The position numbers and the translations under genes are program-made. The notes beneath the pieces are model-generated. The model did not search any database, was not told the origin of the DNA, and was given only the letters and a program-made list of their open reading frames with translations. A stretch of DNA of 64,000 nt, taken from NCBI GenBank assembly GCA_033439295.1, contig JAVTLE010000017.1:682001-746000 (forward strand). The letters are read 5' to 3'. Below, piece after piece: positions 36,201-47,129 of this stretch; within the stretch, counting starts at the first letter, position 1, and each line of letters starts with the position of its first letter. Origin of the DNA: Deuterostichococcus epilithicus. Taxonomy: Eukaryota; Chlorophyta; Trebouxiophyceae; Prasiolales; Stichococcaceae.

Positions 36201-36737
36201 GGCACGCCAGTGCCTCCGCATCATGACTGTTCCTGCGCTTGCTCTGCCGACCCGATCTTGGGTCTTGAGCACTGCTCCCGCTGCACGCACAGCGTGCCCG
36301 TGCAGGGCGTGGAGATGCAGCTGGCTGGTAGCGCCTGGCAGGCGGTGCCGCGCGAAGGTGGCCGCTGGACCATCACCAGCCCGACCGATCCCCTGGCTTT
36401 CCCACTGCGCCTGCGCCTCACTTCGGTGCTGGGCGACCAGGTCTTCGACACCATCGAATCAGCGCTCGGCGGCCAGGTGGGCGTCCCGTGCTGGCGGGTT
36501 CCCCTGTCGCAGATGTGGGCAATGAACCCACCATTTCGGCCGATGGCAAGTCTTCTAGCACACCCAAGGTGTCTGCACTCGTTTAAATGGAAACTGTTCT
36601 GCCGCATTGTTGCTCGGTGAGGAGCTGACATACGGCTGCTCTCCATCTGTCTTGTTGGAATTGCGCAGGGCCACACACAGTTCCCGGTGCTGCGTCAGAA
36701 CGGGGGCGACAGTGGCACTGCGGCAGCGCCGCACTGA
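30290..36737 (+). CDS. Secreted double-expansin protein with proline-rich linker
   Basis: Predicted extracellular wall-loosening protein with two full expansin modules (each a double-psi beta barrel plus a CBM63-like domain). Sixteen exons: 30290-30445, 31015-31090, 31325-31417, 31696-31765, 32025-32165, 32446-32472, 32652-32738, 33054-33078, 33246-33323, 33507-34343, 34671-34749, 34989-35088, 35435-35503, 35862-36038, 36293-36476, 36669-36737; 755 residues, phases consistent. A signal peptide spans roughly residues 1-32. Module 1 (about 53-251) has GTFYCQTSTDDAGSCGFG, GSVGCGLCIMF, GRWGIEWYPVPC and VEMQDQNNPSQWWPM. The linker (about 252-530) is rich in Pro, Ser and Ala, like wall hydroxyproline proteins. 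Module 2 (about 531-755) has ATYYCSRVEDLWNNQCGF, AAACGLCIAY, GAWDVEWAPVPC and LAGSAWQAVPREGGRW. Both modules end in a GGQGH(A/T)QFP motif. Module 1 has IDLC where module 2 has INVC, so the polar residue near the groove may differ. Expansins act without known hydrolysis. Confidence 0.92.
33540..33790 (+). repeat. Proline/serine/alanine-rich low-complexity linker
   Basis: Coding stretch in the tenth exon of the double expansin gene with repeated SPSP, PPPPSPP and alanine runs. Such sequence in green algae is commonly hydroxylated and arabinosylated in wall proteins, so it is probably an extended glycosylated spacer between the two modules (inference). Confidence 0.8.
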
Positions 36738-37676
36738 GTGCTGCGTGGCGGCGATTAAGGTGGAGCAAGTAGTGTGTGTTGTCACCTGTGGCTGGCAGTC
36801 CGATGCAGGACTGGCGGGTCCCGCTAGTCTCTGCACATTGACGTGATAATGGATCTCCTGTTCAGGCATTGTGCATATGCCAGCATGGGCACCGCGGGTA
36901 CAGTGCCGGCGCGTCAATCCTCGCCAGTCATCCGAAGAGATGTCTCACTGCAGTCCCTGCTGACCTTTTCATCAATAATCCTGCAGGCGTGGCATTGTGT
37001 CGGTGCAGGAAATCCACCAAAGAGTTCTGGAAGCACACTGAAACTGCAGTGGAGGGTGGTGCATGGAGATGCGCGACCAACACACGCGACCAACATTTGT
37101 GGAACTTCCAGACGAGTTGCACATGTTCGCAAACTTGCACGGGGCCCTCTCCGTGAGTGATATCACAAAACAGAACACATACGTCTGTTTGAGATTGCAT
37201 GCATATCTTGGCGTTCGACCAGTCGGTATGGTCGCCAGAGGTTGCATTGTGTTCCGCATGTGGAGCAATTTTACATGGGCATGGAATTTGACCGAGATTT
37301 CAACGGCAGGAATGAATTTTGGCAATGCAATTTGTACACGTCCCTCTGCTGGAGCCAACAGCATCAAGGAAAGCCATGCCAACTCTGCGCCAGGCCCTTA
37401 CACCCTGCGGCACTCCCCCCCGGCTCAACACTTCGATTCAGATGACGAGCTGTCACTGGTGTGACTGGCCCCTCGCCGGAAGTCACGTTCAGCCATCGCT
37501 GCTTGTCACCTCCAGCTGGATGTCCAGTTTCTGCAGGCGCGCCCTGCCTGCCGCCGCCTGCTGCCCACCGCTGTCTCGATGACGCTTTTGCCATTGGATC
37601 CGTTTGTATGGCGGCAGCATTCTCGTCACGCCTCACTTGGGGACCGACGGCGCTCTTGCCCTTGCACCTCAGCGGT
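36738..37676. other. Convergent spacer between expansin and PH-domain genes
   Basis: About 940 bases between two facing stop codons, so mainly 3' UTRs. An open frame at 37063-37464 has no splice context or recognised motif. Nothing else was identified. Confidence 0.5.
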
Positions 37677-40600
37677 CTAGCGATTGAAGACGCGCGATGG
37701 GGGGCGCTGCGCCATGAGCTCTGCCGCCGCGCGCGCCGCCGCCGACACGCCGTCTGCATCTGGGTTTTTGGTGGCAGCTGCTGTTGCGGCGGCGGCGCGC
37801 AGCCCGCCAGCCGTGGTGGCACACAGCGGCGGAAGCGCCCTGGCATTGCCGGCGGTGGCCAGCTTTCCGCCGCCGGCGGGTGTGCCGGGCGCCGGCTTGG
37901 CGGCCATCGGGGGCTTGGCGCCGGGCGTCATGTGTGCATTCTCCTTGCTGCCGGCGTGCCGGACGGCCGCGGCGCCATGCAGCTTCGACGGCTGGCGCGG
38001 CGTCATGTCACCGCGCTGCGACAGCGTCGCCCACGACCGGCTCGCCAGCTGCAGGCACCACTCGAAGCGGTCGTGAGCAACCCCTCCCCGATGCGAGTCG
38101 TGGCACCGACTCTGGATGTTCAGACCGACCCTGGAGGGTCGGCACGGCAACATCCATACAAGCAGGATTGAGCACAAGCGCAGTTCATGCGAGTGATGTT
38201 TGAGCACCTGCTCCAGGAGGGCCTCCTCCTTCCGCCCTTCCTCCTTCCGCCGCTTGCTGTGCCGCGGCTGCTTTGCCGCCGCCGGCGCCTCCAACTCCGG
38301 CGACGGCGCCACAGGGTGGGATTCCACTGCAGGCGCTGCGCCCTGCTGCTGTCGCCACAGGTCCTGTCCGCAGACACAGTCCCCGAGTCAGCGGGAGCCC
38401 CGGCGGCGGCTCCACCCACCCCCATCGTATTGCTTTTCGTTCGTGCGGCGCGGCTGCCTCGGCTGCGCTAGCGGGAGCGGTTTTCACCCGCCCACCTGGA
38501 AGTCGGCCAGCCAGTTGGCGGCGTCGTCGGGGTGGTTGGCCTTGAAGATGTGGGTCTCCGCGCGGCCGCTGCCGGCGTTCCTTCCGCCGCGGGGCCGCAC
38601 GACGAGCTCCATGTAGGCGCCGGCGCTTGGCTGCCCCTCGTACCGTTTGCACACGCCCGCCTGCAGCGCGTTGTCCAGCGCCAGCACGCCACTGCACAGG
38701 AGGGATTAGGTCTTCAGCTTCATTCGGCTTCAGGGCGCCGCCACAGGCAGGCTCCAAATCGCGGGTTCGGAGTGCAGCATGTGAGTCTTGGTACGTGCAG
38801 GCAAAGTCGGCTTGGCTGCTGCGCTCGCAGTTGCGGGAGCCTCCAGAGTGCAGACGAGGACAGCATTGCTGGCCTCCGTGCCGCGCCACTCGCGCCGTGT
38901 AGCAGCCGACCCTTTCCGCTGCGTCTCGCACCGCCATAGCGTCCCTCAGTTCCCCAGTGCCTCATGTCTCATCTGGAAGTGGAGCCTTTTGCAGCGACCG
39001 CAATTCTAAGTTGGTCTCACTGGAAGCTGAACTTGCACCTGCTGTCGAGCCACGACAACCCGCCACCGCTGAGCAGCTCCATGTCCATCAAACTCTGCTG
39101 GGGTCGTTTCCCTGAGGGAATTTACCGTGCGTCTGCCTGGAAAGCTCTCCCCAATTACTGGAAGTCCGACTTGTGGCGCTTTCCGTCTCTGAGCATCTCC
39201 ATCTGCAGAACTCCCGCCGGGGTTGTCCTGAGGGATCAGATTTGAGTGTGCTTTCAAAATCCTCCTCACTCACCGGAAGTCCGACTTGCGCTTGCGGCTG
39301 CTGTCGAACCAGGACAGCTTGCCGTCTTCCAGGAGCTCCACCCACAGCACCCGCCACTGGCCGAAGGGGTGCCCTGGCGAGGCGACCAGCTTCTGCAGCC
39401 AGCCCTCGCGCGCCAGCGGCACGAACATGGTGGCCACCTGCGAACATATTCAGGGTTGAGAGTTTGCCGATTGCGTGGCAATCGGGCACAGCATTTACAA
39501 TACATCACACGGCTGACCGGAACAGTTGACCTCTGCAAGACTGCATGACCGGTGTGCAACAGCGGCGAAACACCAGCCGCCGCTGTGCCTACTCACCTGC
39601 ACCGCCGCCATGCGCCGCTTCTGCCGGTCCGTCAGCACCAGCTCGTGCTGCATGACCCAGTCCTGGACCATGCTGCCGATGCGCACGTCCACCCGGCCTG
39701 CACACAACAGAGGGTGTCTCCAGTCCGCACCGTGACCTTCGACGACGACGACGATAAATCAGGCACTGTGGCGCCCATGCTGCATGGGTCCAGTCCCACA
39801 CCATGCTGCCGGATTCGCGCGTCCACACGTGCCTGCGCACATCAAGGCATGTGTTGCAATTGAAGTTTCATGCATGACCATTGCCAAGGTGAGCGCACCG
39901 ATGAGCGTGTCGGCGGGCGCGGGGGCGGCGTCGCCACCGCCGGCTGCAAGGCCGGCCGTCTCGAGGGTCACCGCCTGCATTGCGGCGGCGGCTCGGGTGC
40001 CTGGCGACGCCCTGACCTGCCGGGAGATTTGAGGCGGGCATCTAGTGAGACGTCGCTGGAGCCCGGATTGGGGGTAGGGCCGACAAAAGGTGCTGGATAT
40101 TAGCGGGGCCGCTGCACGACCACCCCGCATGACCGCCGGTCCAGATGCGGTGGCGGTTTTGAGGTGTGGCAAGTGGCGTCGGTGGCACCCTGCAGCGGCT
40201 CGGGCGGTGCTGTGGCATTGCCTCACGGCAGTCAAGGCAGAAGCGGCGCGTGCAGTCCGTGTCATGCAGCGCTCAAATGCGGCGCTGCCACACCTTTTGT
40301 GGGGACAGGAGCTTGGTGGTGACTGTCTTGACGGGCGACAGCGGCGTCTTGTCCCCCTTGTTCTGCAGATGCACAGCACAACGGAGCCGTTGCAAATCGC
40401 ATCAACGGCTTCCACAACCCCTCCCCCCCTGGGCGCAGACCTCCGGTGCGTCCACTTGTGCCTGCATCCGAACTGCTCCGAAACGAAGTAAGTTCGGATG
40501 CCATGGCGCTGTGTGCGCGCGGTGCAGATGAGCACTGCTCAGCGACGCTCACAAGCCGGCAGCTGAGGTTCAAACATACTGCTGCTGCGAACCATAGGTC

Positions 40601-42350
40601 TAGATAGGTACACAGGCGACTGCCCCTGCCGGAGGAAACCCCACCTTTCGCGAGCCGCCAGTGAAGGACGAGAATGCCCGCCGCATGCCGCGCGAAAAAG
40701 AGCCGCCGGATTTCTGCGGCGCCTGCTGCTGCGGCGCCTCGCCCGCCGGCATGCACTGCGCCGCGCTCTGCGCACATGCGGGTTCGGGAGGAATGCAGCT
40801 CAGTTGCACGAATTTGGTGTGGAGCACTGCTCACACACGGCGGATGATGGCTGCGCATGAGCCCCTGGCTGCTGCTGACACTTGAACAGCGCAACGCCGA
40901 TGCACTGCACACTGGAATGCGCTGCCGCCTTTCAGGTTGCAGGCCGAGAACGGATGGAAGCCTCTGAGGGAGACTCACCAGTTCCGAGCGCTCGAGGTCA
41001 CCACGGGCCGCCTTGGCTCCGCCAAACGGCCGCTGCATCTCAGGCAAAGCTGGCTTTCAATGTCCTGTTTTTCGCATGCTGAACGCGGCTACAAGAGGAT
41101 GACGCTGTGCCTTGCCTCCGCCAGCAGTCAGGAAACTGCAGACGCCTGGTCCGCAGACGCTTACCGCGCTCGCTTGCATGGCGGACACGAGGCCCTGCGC
41201 CTACATATGGCCACCTTTCACGGCACAATACCAGCTGGCCCGGCCGGCCGGGGTTGCCATTGCCGTCCCACTTGCACCGTCCGACCAGCACGCTCGCCAT
41301 GCAGCCAGCGTCCCTGGGCAACTTGCAAACCCCCAGACCAGACGACGCTGCCGGATTCCACCTTGAGCGTGGCTGACGACAGCGAGCCGAGCGCGCGGCG
41401 CAGGCCGCCGCTGAGGCCCGAGCGCTGCACCTTCTCAGGCTGCGCCTCCTTCCCGGCAGCCGCAGGCGGCTCAGGCGCCAGCGCGGCGTCGTGCAGCTCC
41501 AGCCGCATCCACACATCCTCTTCTTGCACTGCGGCGGGGTGCAGCAGCAGGTTTTTGGTTAAGGGTTTTGTTTTGCGCTGCAGAGGCGGGTCTGGAGGCA
41601 AGGGCTTATTTTCCATCGAACCACAGCATTGGCAGGCAGTGCGACGCCTCCTCGCACTGCCTGCGGGCCGGGCGACAGGCCTGTCCATCGGACTGTGACG
41701 CTTGCCAGCGCCGTGCACTTCAGGCAGGATGCAGACGCAGCGACGCACGACAGCGAAGCATGGCCGTGGCCGTCCAGGAATCTGCGTCACACGCTGTGAC
41801 GCCCACACTTGGCAGGCTGCGCAGCGGCGGCGCAGGGTTGCCCTCACAGCTGAATGAGCGACTGGGGCAGTGATGCACCACTGCCGCAGTACGAGATTGC
41901 GCCCACCGTTGAATCCGAGGGTGGTAGGCTGCCAGCCAGTCTCCGCCTGCCGCACGGTCGATGTGCTCTGCATCTCCCGCCGCAGCCTGGCAGCAGTAAG
42001 TGTGGAAGGTTGAAGTAAAGTACGATTGGTCCCGTGTGACTTCCAGAGGCCCTAGCGGTGGGATGTGCTGCAGCGGAGCAACAGTAGACAAAGGCTCACG
42101 CATGGATCCACTGCATCTCATCGTCAAATCACCATGCTCCCGCATGGACGCACACAAACGCAAACACAGTTCCTTGTGCGCATCCGCACCTGGCGACGAC
42201 GAAGGGCCGCTCCAGGGGGTGGTCCTCGATGCCGTCATAGCCCGGCAGCGAGATGCCGCAGCAGGTATCGGACGCCTCCAGGTCTTCGAAAGCGTGCTTG
42301 AGGCCCGTCACTGCGCCACAGAAGCAAATCGGGTTGAGCGCCGCTGCCGG
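37677..42350 (-). CDS. PH-domain protein, N-terminal part uncertain
   Basis: Stop TAG at 37677; the start is not resolved and probably lies near 42300-42480. A pleckstrin homology domain is clear. Its first strand is MFVPLAREGWLQKLVASP, with QWRVLWVELLEDGKLSWFDSS (about 39266-39440). After an intron it continues with MELVVRPRGGRNAG and the closing helix THIFKANHPDDAANWLADFQ (38500-38690), including the conserved Trp. Upstream exons give VRIGSMVQDWVMQHELVLTDRQKRRMAAVQ (39597-39700), GMRRAFSSFTGGSRKVGF (about 40620-40700), DVWMRLELHDAALAP and SGGLRRALGSLSSATLK (41360-41520), and LKHAFEDLEASDTCCGISLPG (about 42190-42310). The C-terminus (37680-38290) is Ala/Pro-rich with a basic helix (KRRKEEGRKEEALLEQVLKHH). 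PH domains bind phosphoinositides or proteins; the larger family was not recognised. Introns contain junction copies. Confidence 0.65.
39007..39345 (-). repeat. Tandem copies of the donor edge of the PH-domain exon
   Basis: The exon end coding WVELLEDGKLSWFDSSRKRKSDFR (about 39275-39345) is followed in the intron by decayed copies near 39145-39215 and 39010-39085. All end in a shared GAGCTCC/GAGCATCTCC-like core about 125-135 bases apart. Confidence 0.7.
39655..39845 (-). repeat. Copy of the acceptor edge of a PH-gene exon
   Basis: The exon start coding GRVDVRIGSMVQDWV (39655-39700) recurs at about 39786-39833, reading ARVDARIRQHGVGL after frame drift, in the upstream intron. The offset is about 130 bases. 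Confidence 0.65.
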
Positions 42351-42479
42351 TGACCGTAGGGAGCCACCTCAGCACATCAGGGTGCCGAGAATGGGTGGCT
42401 GCCGCAGCGTTCTGAGGTACCTGCAGGTGTTTATTGATCCCAGTCATCGACATGGACAATGCGTTCCGGGAACTTCATG

Positions 42480-43251
42480 CAGTGACGTGGCAGAGTGCCC
42501 ATATGCCCTGCGTGCTCACCACTTCAGAGCGCATGCAATGCCAGATGGAGCTGCGCCTCGAGGCCGGGACCCCGGCGGAGCATCCATTCATGCTGATGCA
42601 TCAGGTTGCAAGATTTGTGAGAATCAGCGGACTTGCCTGTCACGCAGAGCTGGCCTGGCCGCCCGCTCGGCATTGCTGCTCTGTCTGCTGTGGCTCACCG
42701 CCCTGTCCGCATACGCAGCGTCATGTTGCTAGTATGTGACCGACCGACCTCTATGTGTGACGTGCCGGCAACATGCACTGTCCACAACTGACCTACCCTA
42801 GCGCACCTGTCTCAGCCGGCGTCGGCTGCCTGGCAATCGTCAATGCTCAGCAATGATCCTTCTGTCTGCCTAGGAGTGCCGCCGGCGCCCGAGCTGCTGA
42901 CCCATTGTCGAGGGCCAGTGACAGACGGGCAAGGGCTCAGCTAGTTGAGCAGCCGGTCGAGTCCGCTGCGGCCCCGCGCCACATGAAAGGCATTGGAAGC
43001 ACTATTCGATCGATCGGCTTGAAGCCTCGAAGGAGCGCTGGCGACGTGGCGAGACGGATCTGGTGCCCTCCGATAGTATGGAAGTGTCAGCTGCAACTCG
43101 TCTTCGTAACGGTCAGACCCTTGACCTAACCAGGACCTAATCATGCACCAAAGGCATCGAGTTTCCGAAATGATTTCTGGCTGCGATGAGCACATTGTGC
43201 TAGGTATTGTGCAGCAAGCTTGCCTTGACAGATATTTCGTTGGGGCAGGAT
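42480..43251. promoter_or_regulatory. Probable divergent promoter region, PH gene and MAM33 gene
   Basis: About 770 bases lie between the probable 5' end of the minus-strand PH gene and the MAM33 ATG. The 5' border is not exact. No specific motif was recognised and no other gene is supported. Confidence 0.4.
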
Positions 43252-46200
43252 ATGGCAGCAAGACGTTGTGCCGCCATGCTGCTGAGCCGCACATTGAACG
43301 CGAGCAAGGCTGCCCCGCGATCGGAGCTGCACATCGCCAGCGCCAGCCTGCTTGCCGCCCGGCAGCCGCAGCAGCTGACGACACTCACTCGCTTCGTTGT
43401 GTCGCCTTCGGCATTCCTGGCAGCACGGCAGTGCGGCGCGGTCGTGGCGCGGTCGTATGCATCAGAAGGCTCCGAGTCGCCGCCGCTGGGCCTTAAAGAC
43501 GCGCTGAAATCAGAGCTGGAGTATGAGCACGACAACTACGAGCCCGATGAGGCATGCAGCAATATTTGCAAAGCCTCTTTGATCAGTCAAGCCGCTTCTG
43601 ATCGACATACTTCCGGAAGCACCTTCCACCAGCTGGGAAGTCCGCCGTGCTGCTTCATTATCAACAGTAGTTGACCTGTTTCAGATTTGAACGGTACTCA
43701 GGATCTACGCAAACTTCGTCAGCCATGCAGACCTGGCTGATGAAACCTGTGTCCCACTGGCGGCCACGTCTGTCCAGCAGCGCATCCCCAGGAGCATCTG
43801 GTTTATGATGTCTTATGTCAATGCCTCAGGTCCCACCTGCATGGGCTCACCGGGGCTGCACGATCAATGCAGGGCCCCTGACGCCGCCTGACTGGCCGCA
43901 GGACTTGCCAGCGCAGCCGCCGTCGCCGTGGACGCTCACGGAGTCGCCGGGCGACTCGAAGCTGACGCTCTCGCGACAATACAACGGCGAGACGGTGGAG
44001 GTCACCGTCCTGGCCGATGAGGTGAGGGATTCACAGGACGCACAAGGAGATACCAGCAGGAAGCATGAAAGATCAATGTGGAGAGCGATGTACTGATACG
44101 CCGGCGCTGGCGTCCGGCGCAAGGCGCACTAAACCTTGCGCACCCGCTGTTGCACACCCTGCCGGTCCTGCTACATCGGAGGCTCCAGCTGCAAGGACGG
44201 AGACAACACAGATGCAGCGCCCGGTCCGCGCCGTGCTGCCGGCTTAGGCTGTCGGGCAACGCCAGCTTCAAAACAGGCTTACTAAAGCCGGCCACCGTCT
44301 TGGCCCCACAGTGCCATGACGACGAGGGGGATGACGAGCACCCAATGGCGGATATGGCGCCGGAAGATCACCAGGACCAGGCGATTGCGGACGCCATGGA
44401 CGACAGCATCGACGTCGCGATCGTCGCCGAAGCACGGATCATCAAGGGCGGCCGCAGCATCGAGTGCGCATGCGACGCCCGTATTCCTTGGACTGACTGC
44501 GATCCGCGCCGTGAAGAAGGAAGAGGGGGGGAGACCACTTGAAAGGCAAGTCAGCAGTGGATGCTGGTAGTGGATGCAGCGGCGTGGCGGCGGCGTGCAT
44601 GGGGGTGTGTCTGGGCTGAGGGGAGGCTGCAGGAAGGGGAGAAGAAGCGGTGGCTGACGCCATGCGGCTGTGGTGCTTCTCGTGGGTGCGCGGCGCTGCC
44701 TGCCTTGCGGCTGGAAGTCCTGGTGCCCTCGACCCTGCGACTGACGCACAGCAGGCTGCGCAACGGCACCTGCCTCCCTCGGCAGCTGCTTCACATTGGC
44801 AGCCAGCAGGCGCACGCCGCGGTGGCCTGGCATGTGAGGACCCAGATGGCCGCTCCTTCCGGGCAAGCACTGGCAGCACAACGACCAGTCTGACGGAGCA
44901 TTGTGCCTTCAGCGCCTGCGCCTGAACCCTGAAACCCTCGTCCTGCACTGCAGCATTGGTTTCCGCACCGACGGCAGCTTCCTGGCGGTGGTCGACGTCA
45001 GCCTGGGCGAGCCGGAGGTCACAGATGACGACGAGTCCGCATACGCCGGCCCGGTGAGCCTACTGTCATTGCAACGAGTCCCAGCAACAAGCTAAGGACA
45101 CACGAGCCAACACAGACTGTGCGGAAGGTGTGGCGGACATCAGCCTGGGCGAACTGGACATGAAGGACGATGCGACAAGTCTGATGCTGGCCTAGTGAGC
45201 CTCGTCGGAGTCGCAGACATAAACCTTTGAAGCATCAGCAAATGCCGCAGAGAGGATGCATGTGATGCCATGGGCAACGCCACGCCCCAGGGGCAGAACG
45301 ACAGCATTGCCTGGAGTGAGCCCGCCCTTTCAGCGGCGCCATCGTCTGCAATCATGCTGCCCATCAGGCGGCGCTCTGCCGAGTATTATGCGAGCTGTGA
45401 AGCACTGCATTTGTTGCGGCACAAAGCAAAATACCGGACGCTCGAGCTCGGCCGGCCGGGCCTTGCTGATGCACGTCCGCCAGCGTGGGGCTGCAAAAGG
45501 GTCCTAGCAGCTGCGTTCCTGTGCAGCCTACAAGTCAAGTGGTTTCTGCAGTTCATCACCCTGTGTCAATGCGCCAGAGCAGGGCAAGGAGCTGAGGGGG
45601 AGTGGCTGCAGGTTATTTCTGTCAACTTCAAGGCTCAGACTCTGAACCGTTCATGCTTCACTTTGCCGCAGAAGCACCAGGAGTGAGACGAAGCAGGTGC
45701 AGGCGGCTTTTGATGCCCGCCTGTTACCGTGCGCTGCTGCAACACTGAACAACCCTGCTCGCTTGCATCAGTCAGTCTGAGAACCTTCCGTATCACCCAG
45801 TCCATCGCAGAAGCACGAGGAGCTGGACGAGCAGGTGCAGGTGGCCTTTGACACCCTCCTGGGAGCGCTGCTGCACCGTTGAACCCTTGCATCAGTCACG
45901 AATTGAACTGTTCCGTGTCGTCCGTCCATCGCAGAAGTACGAGGAGCTGGACGAGCAGGTGCAGGTGGCATTTGACGCGTACCTGGCGGAGCGCGGCGTT
46001 GACGCGGAGTTTGGGGAGTACCTGATGAAGCTGGCCGCCTCCAAGGAGCAGCGCGAGTACGCCTTGTTGACGCACCAGTTTTTTGGCGGTTCTGTGGCTG
46101 ACGATGCAGCGGGTGCTGGGCGTCCGACAGCAAACTGTCTTGTGGGTTGAGGGCGGAGAGATCGCCGCTGGGCGCGGGTTGCCGCTCTGCTGTTGCATGT

Positions 46201-46285
46201 TTGCCAAACGTGTGTCTCACAGGTATTCGCTTATTCTGTGCGCAGGTACGTAGGCTGGCTGCAGAAGATCCACGATTTCCTGTGA
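43252..46285 (+). CDS. MAM33: Mitochondrial p32/gC1qR (MAM33) family protein
   Basis: Acidic trimeric doughnut protein of the mitochondrial matrix, involved in mitochondrial translation and ribosome homeostasis in other eukaryotes. Well-supported exons: 43252-43551 (ATG, 100 codons), 43902-44021, 44913-45053 (5' border approximate), 45935-46056 and 46246-46285. Two or so exons between 44065 and 44530 are tentative; they include an acidic stretch DDEGDDEHPMADMAPEDH typical of the variable loop. The first 70 residues are basic and Ser/Ala-rich, like a matrix targeting sequence. Conserved blocks are LKSELEYEHDNYEPDE, SRQYNGETVEVTVLADE, ETLVLHCSIGF with DGSFLAVVDVSLG, and the C-terminal KYEELDEQVQVAFDAYLAERGV followed by KEQREYVGWLQKIHDFL, the hallmark helix of the family. 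The end of exon 1 could instead use a donor near 43585; both choices keep phase. Confidence 0.88.
45662..46000 (+). repeat. Three tandem copies of the MAM33 C-terminal exon edge with its acceptor
   Basis: The functional acceptor at 45934 precedes KYEELDEQVQVAFDA. Copies with their own CAG begin at 45811 (KHEELDEQVQVAFDT, then stop) and 45672 (KHQE, then stop). The repeat includes about 60 bases of intron tail, with units of 139 and 124 bases. Confidence 0.9.
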
Positions 46286-47129
46286 AAGAGACCGGCTCAA
46301 GGTTTTGAGCCCTTATCGGCGAAAGCTGTTGGCGTGCGACATGCCCAAGTCCAGGCTCCTGGCTGTCAGTGTGTTCAGTGTGGATACCCCAGTAGCATAG
46401 CCCTTGCAGGACCAGAGAGCCTGTCTTAGAAGCGCGTGATGCTGCCAAGATATTTCCGAAAACCAAGGTGACACGGTGGGCCCCACTCGCAAGGATGGCT
46501 AGATCTACGTAATCTACAAGCGCAATCTCGTTTGTGTTGATTGAAGTTCTCAAACTCCGCAACCAAAAAAATGCAAGGCCAAAACCCACACGACTGCATT
46601 CTGTGCTCTACAACGCAATGCCAGGTGTGCGACCTGAGCATAGAAAGCCATGAGCCGCACCAGCGGAGTGGTCCATGCGGCATCCAGGACCTAGCCTTAG
46701 GTAGCAAATTATGGCTGCCATGACCACGCTTGTCAATGCTGCTCCCCGCAAACCAGCAACTCCCATAGTGGGTGGGCCATACCAACGCATTTCCTTCCGC
46801 ATTCTCGCAGCACCCGCCGTCAATGTTGTACAGAGCATGTGCCACGGGCTGCAACGGCAGCCACACGCCGGACCAGTGGTGTCGCATCCCTTGCGCCGAA
46901 GTATTCAGCATGCACATAATTTGCCGCTCACGCATTCCACGGCACAAGGCAGGTCTCCCGTGTCAGCAGGTGCATCTGTCGAACGACGCTGCGACATCAA
47001 ATGCACCACGTGAGATCTTGCTGCGGGCAGCAAAGATGTGCGTACCAGGCAGGCCGATGCTATGCACAAGGAAGCATGCACATTTGCATTTAGCCGCACT
47101 GCACAGACAGATGCAGAATTGACCGGGCG

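Noticed and set aside
37063-37464. 133-codon plus-strand frame between the expansin and PH genes
   Set aside because: It lies between two converging 3' ends, with no start context, splice partner or motif.
45768-46589. 273-codon open frame on the minus strand
   Set aside because: It lies antisense across the MAM33 terminal exons and intron copies. GC-rich tandem repeats keep the antisense frame open by chance, and no motif is seen.
46426-46947. 173-codon minus-strand frame downstream of MAM33, a possible last exon of the membrane-protein gene
   Set aside because: Two overlapping frames look equally open and neither joins the upstream exons in a proven phase, so it was left out of the model.
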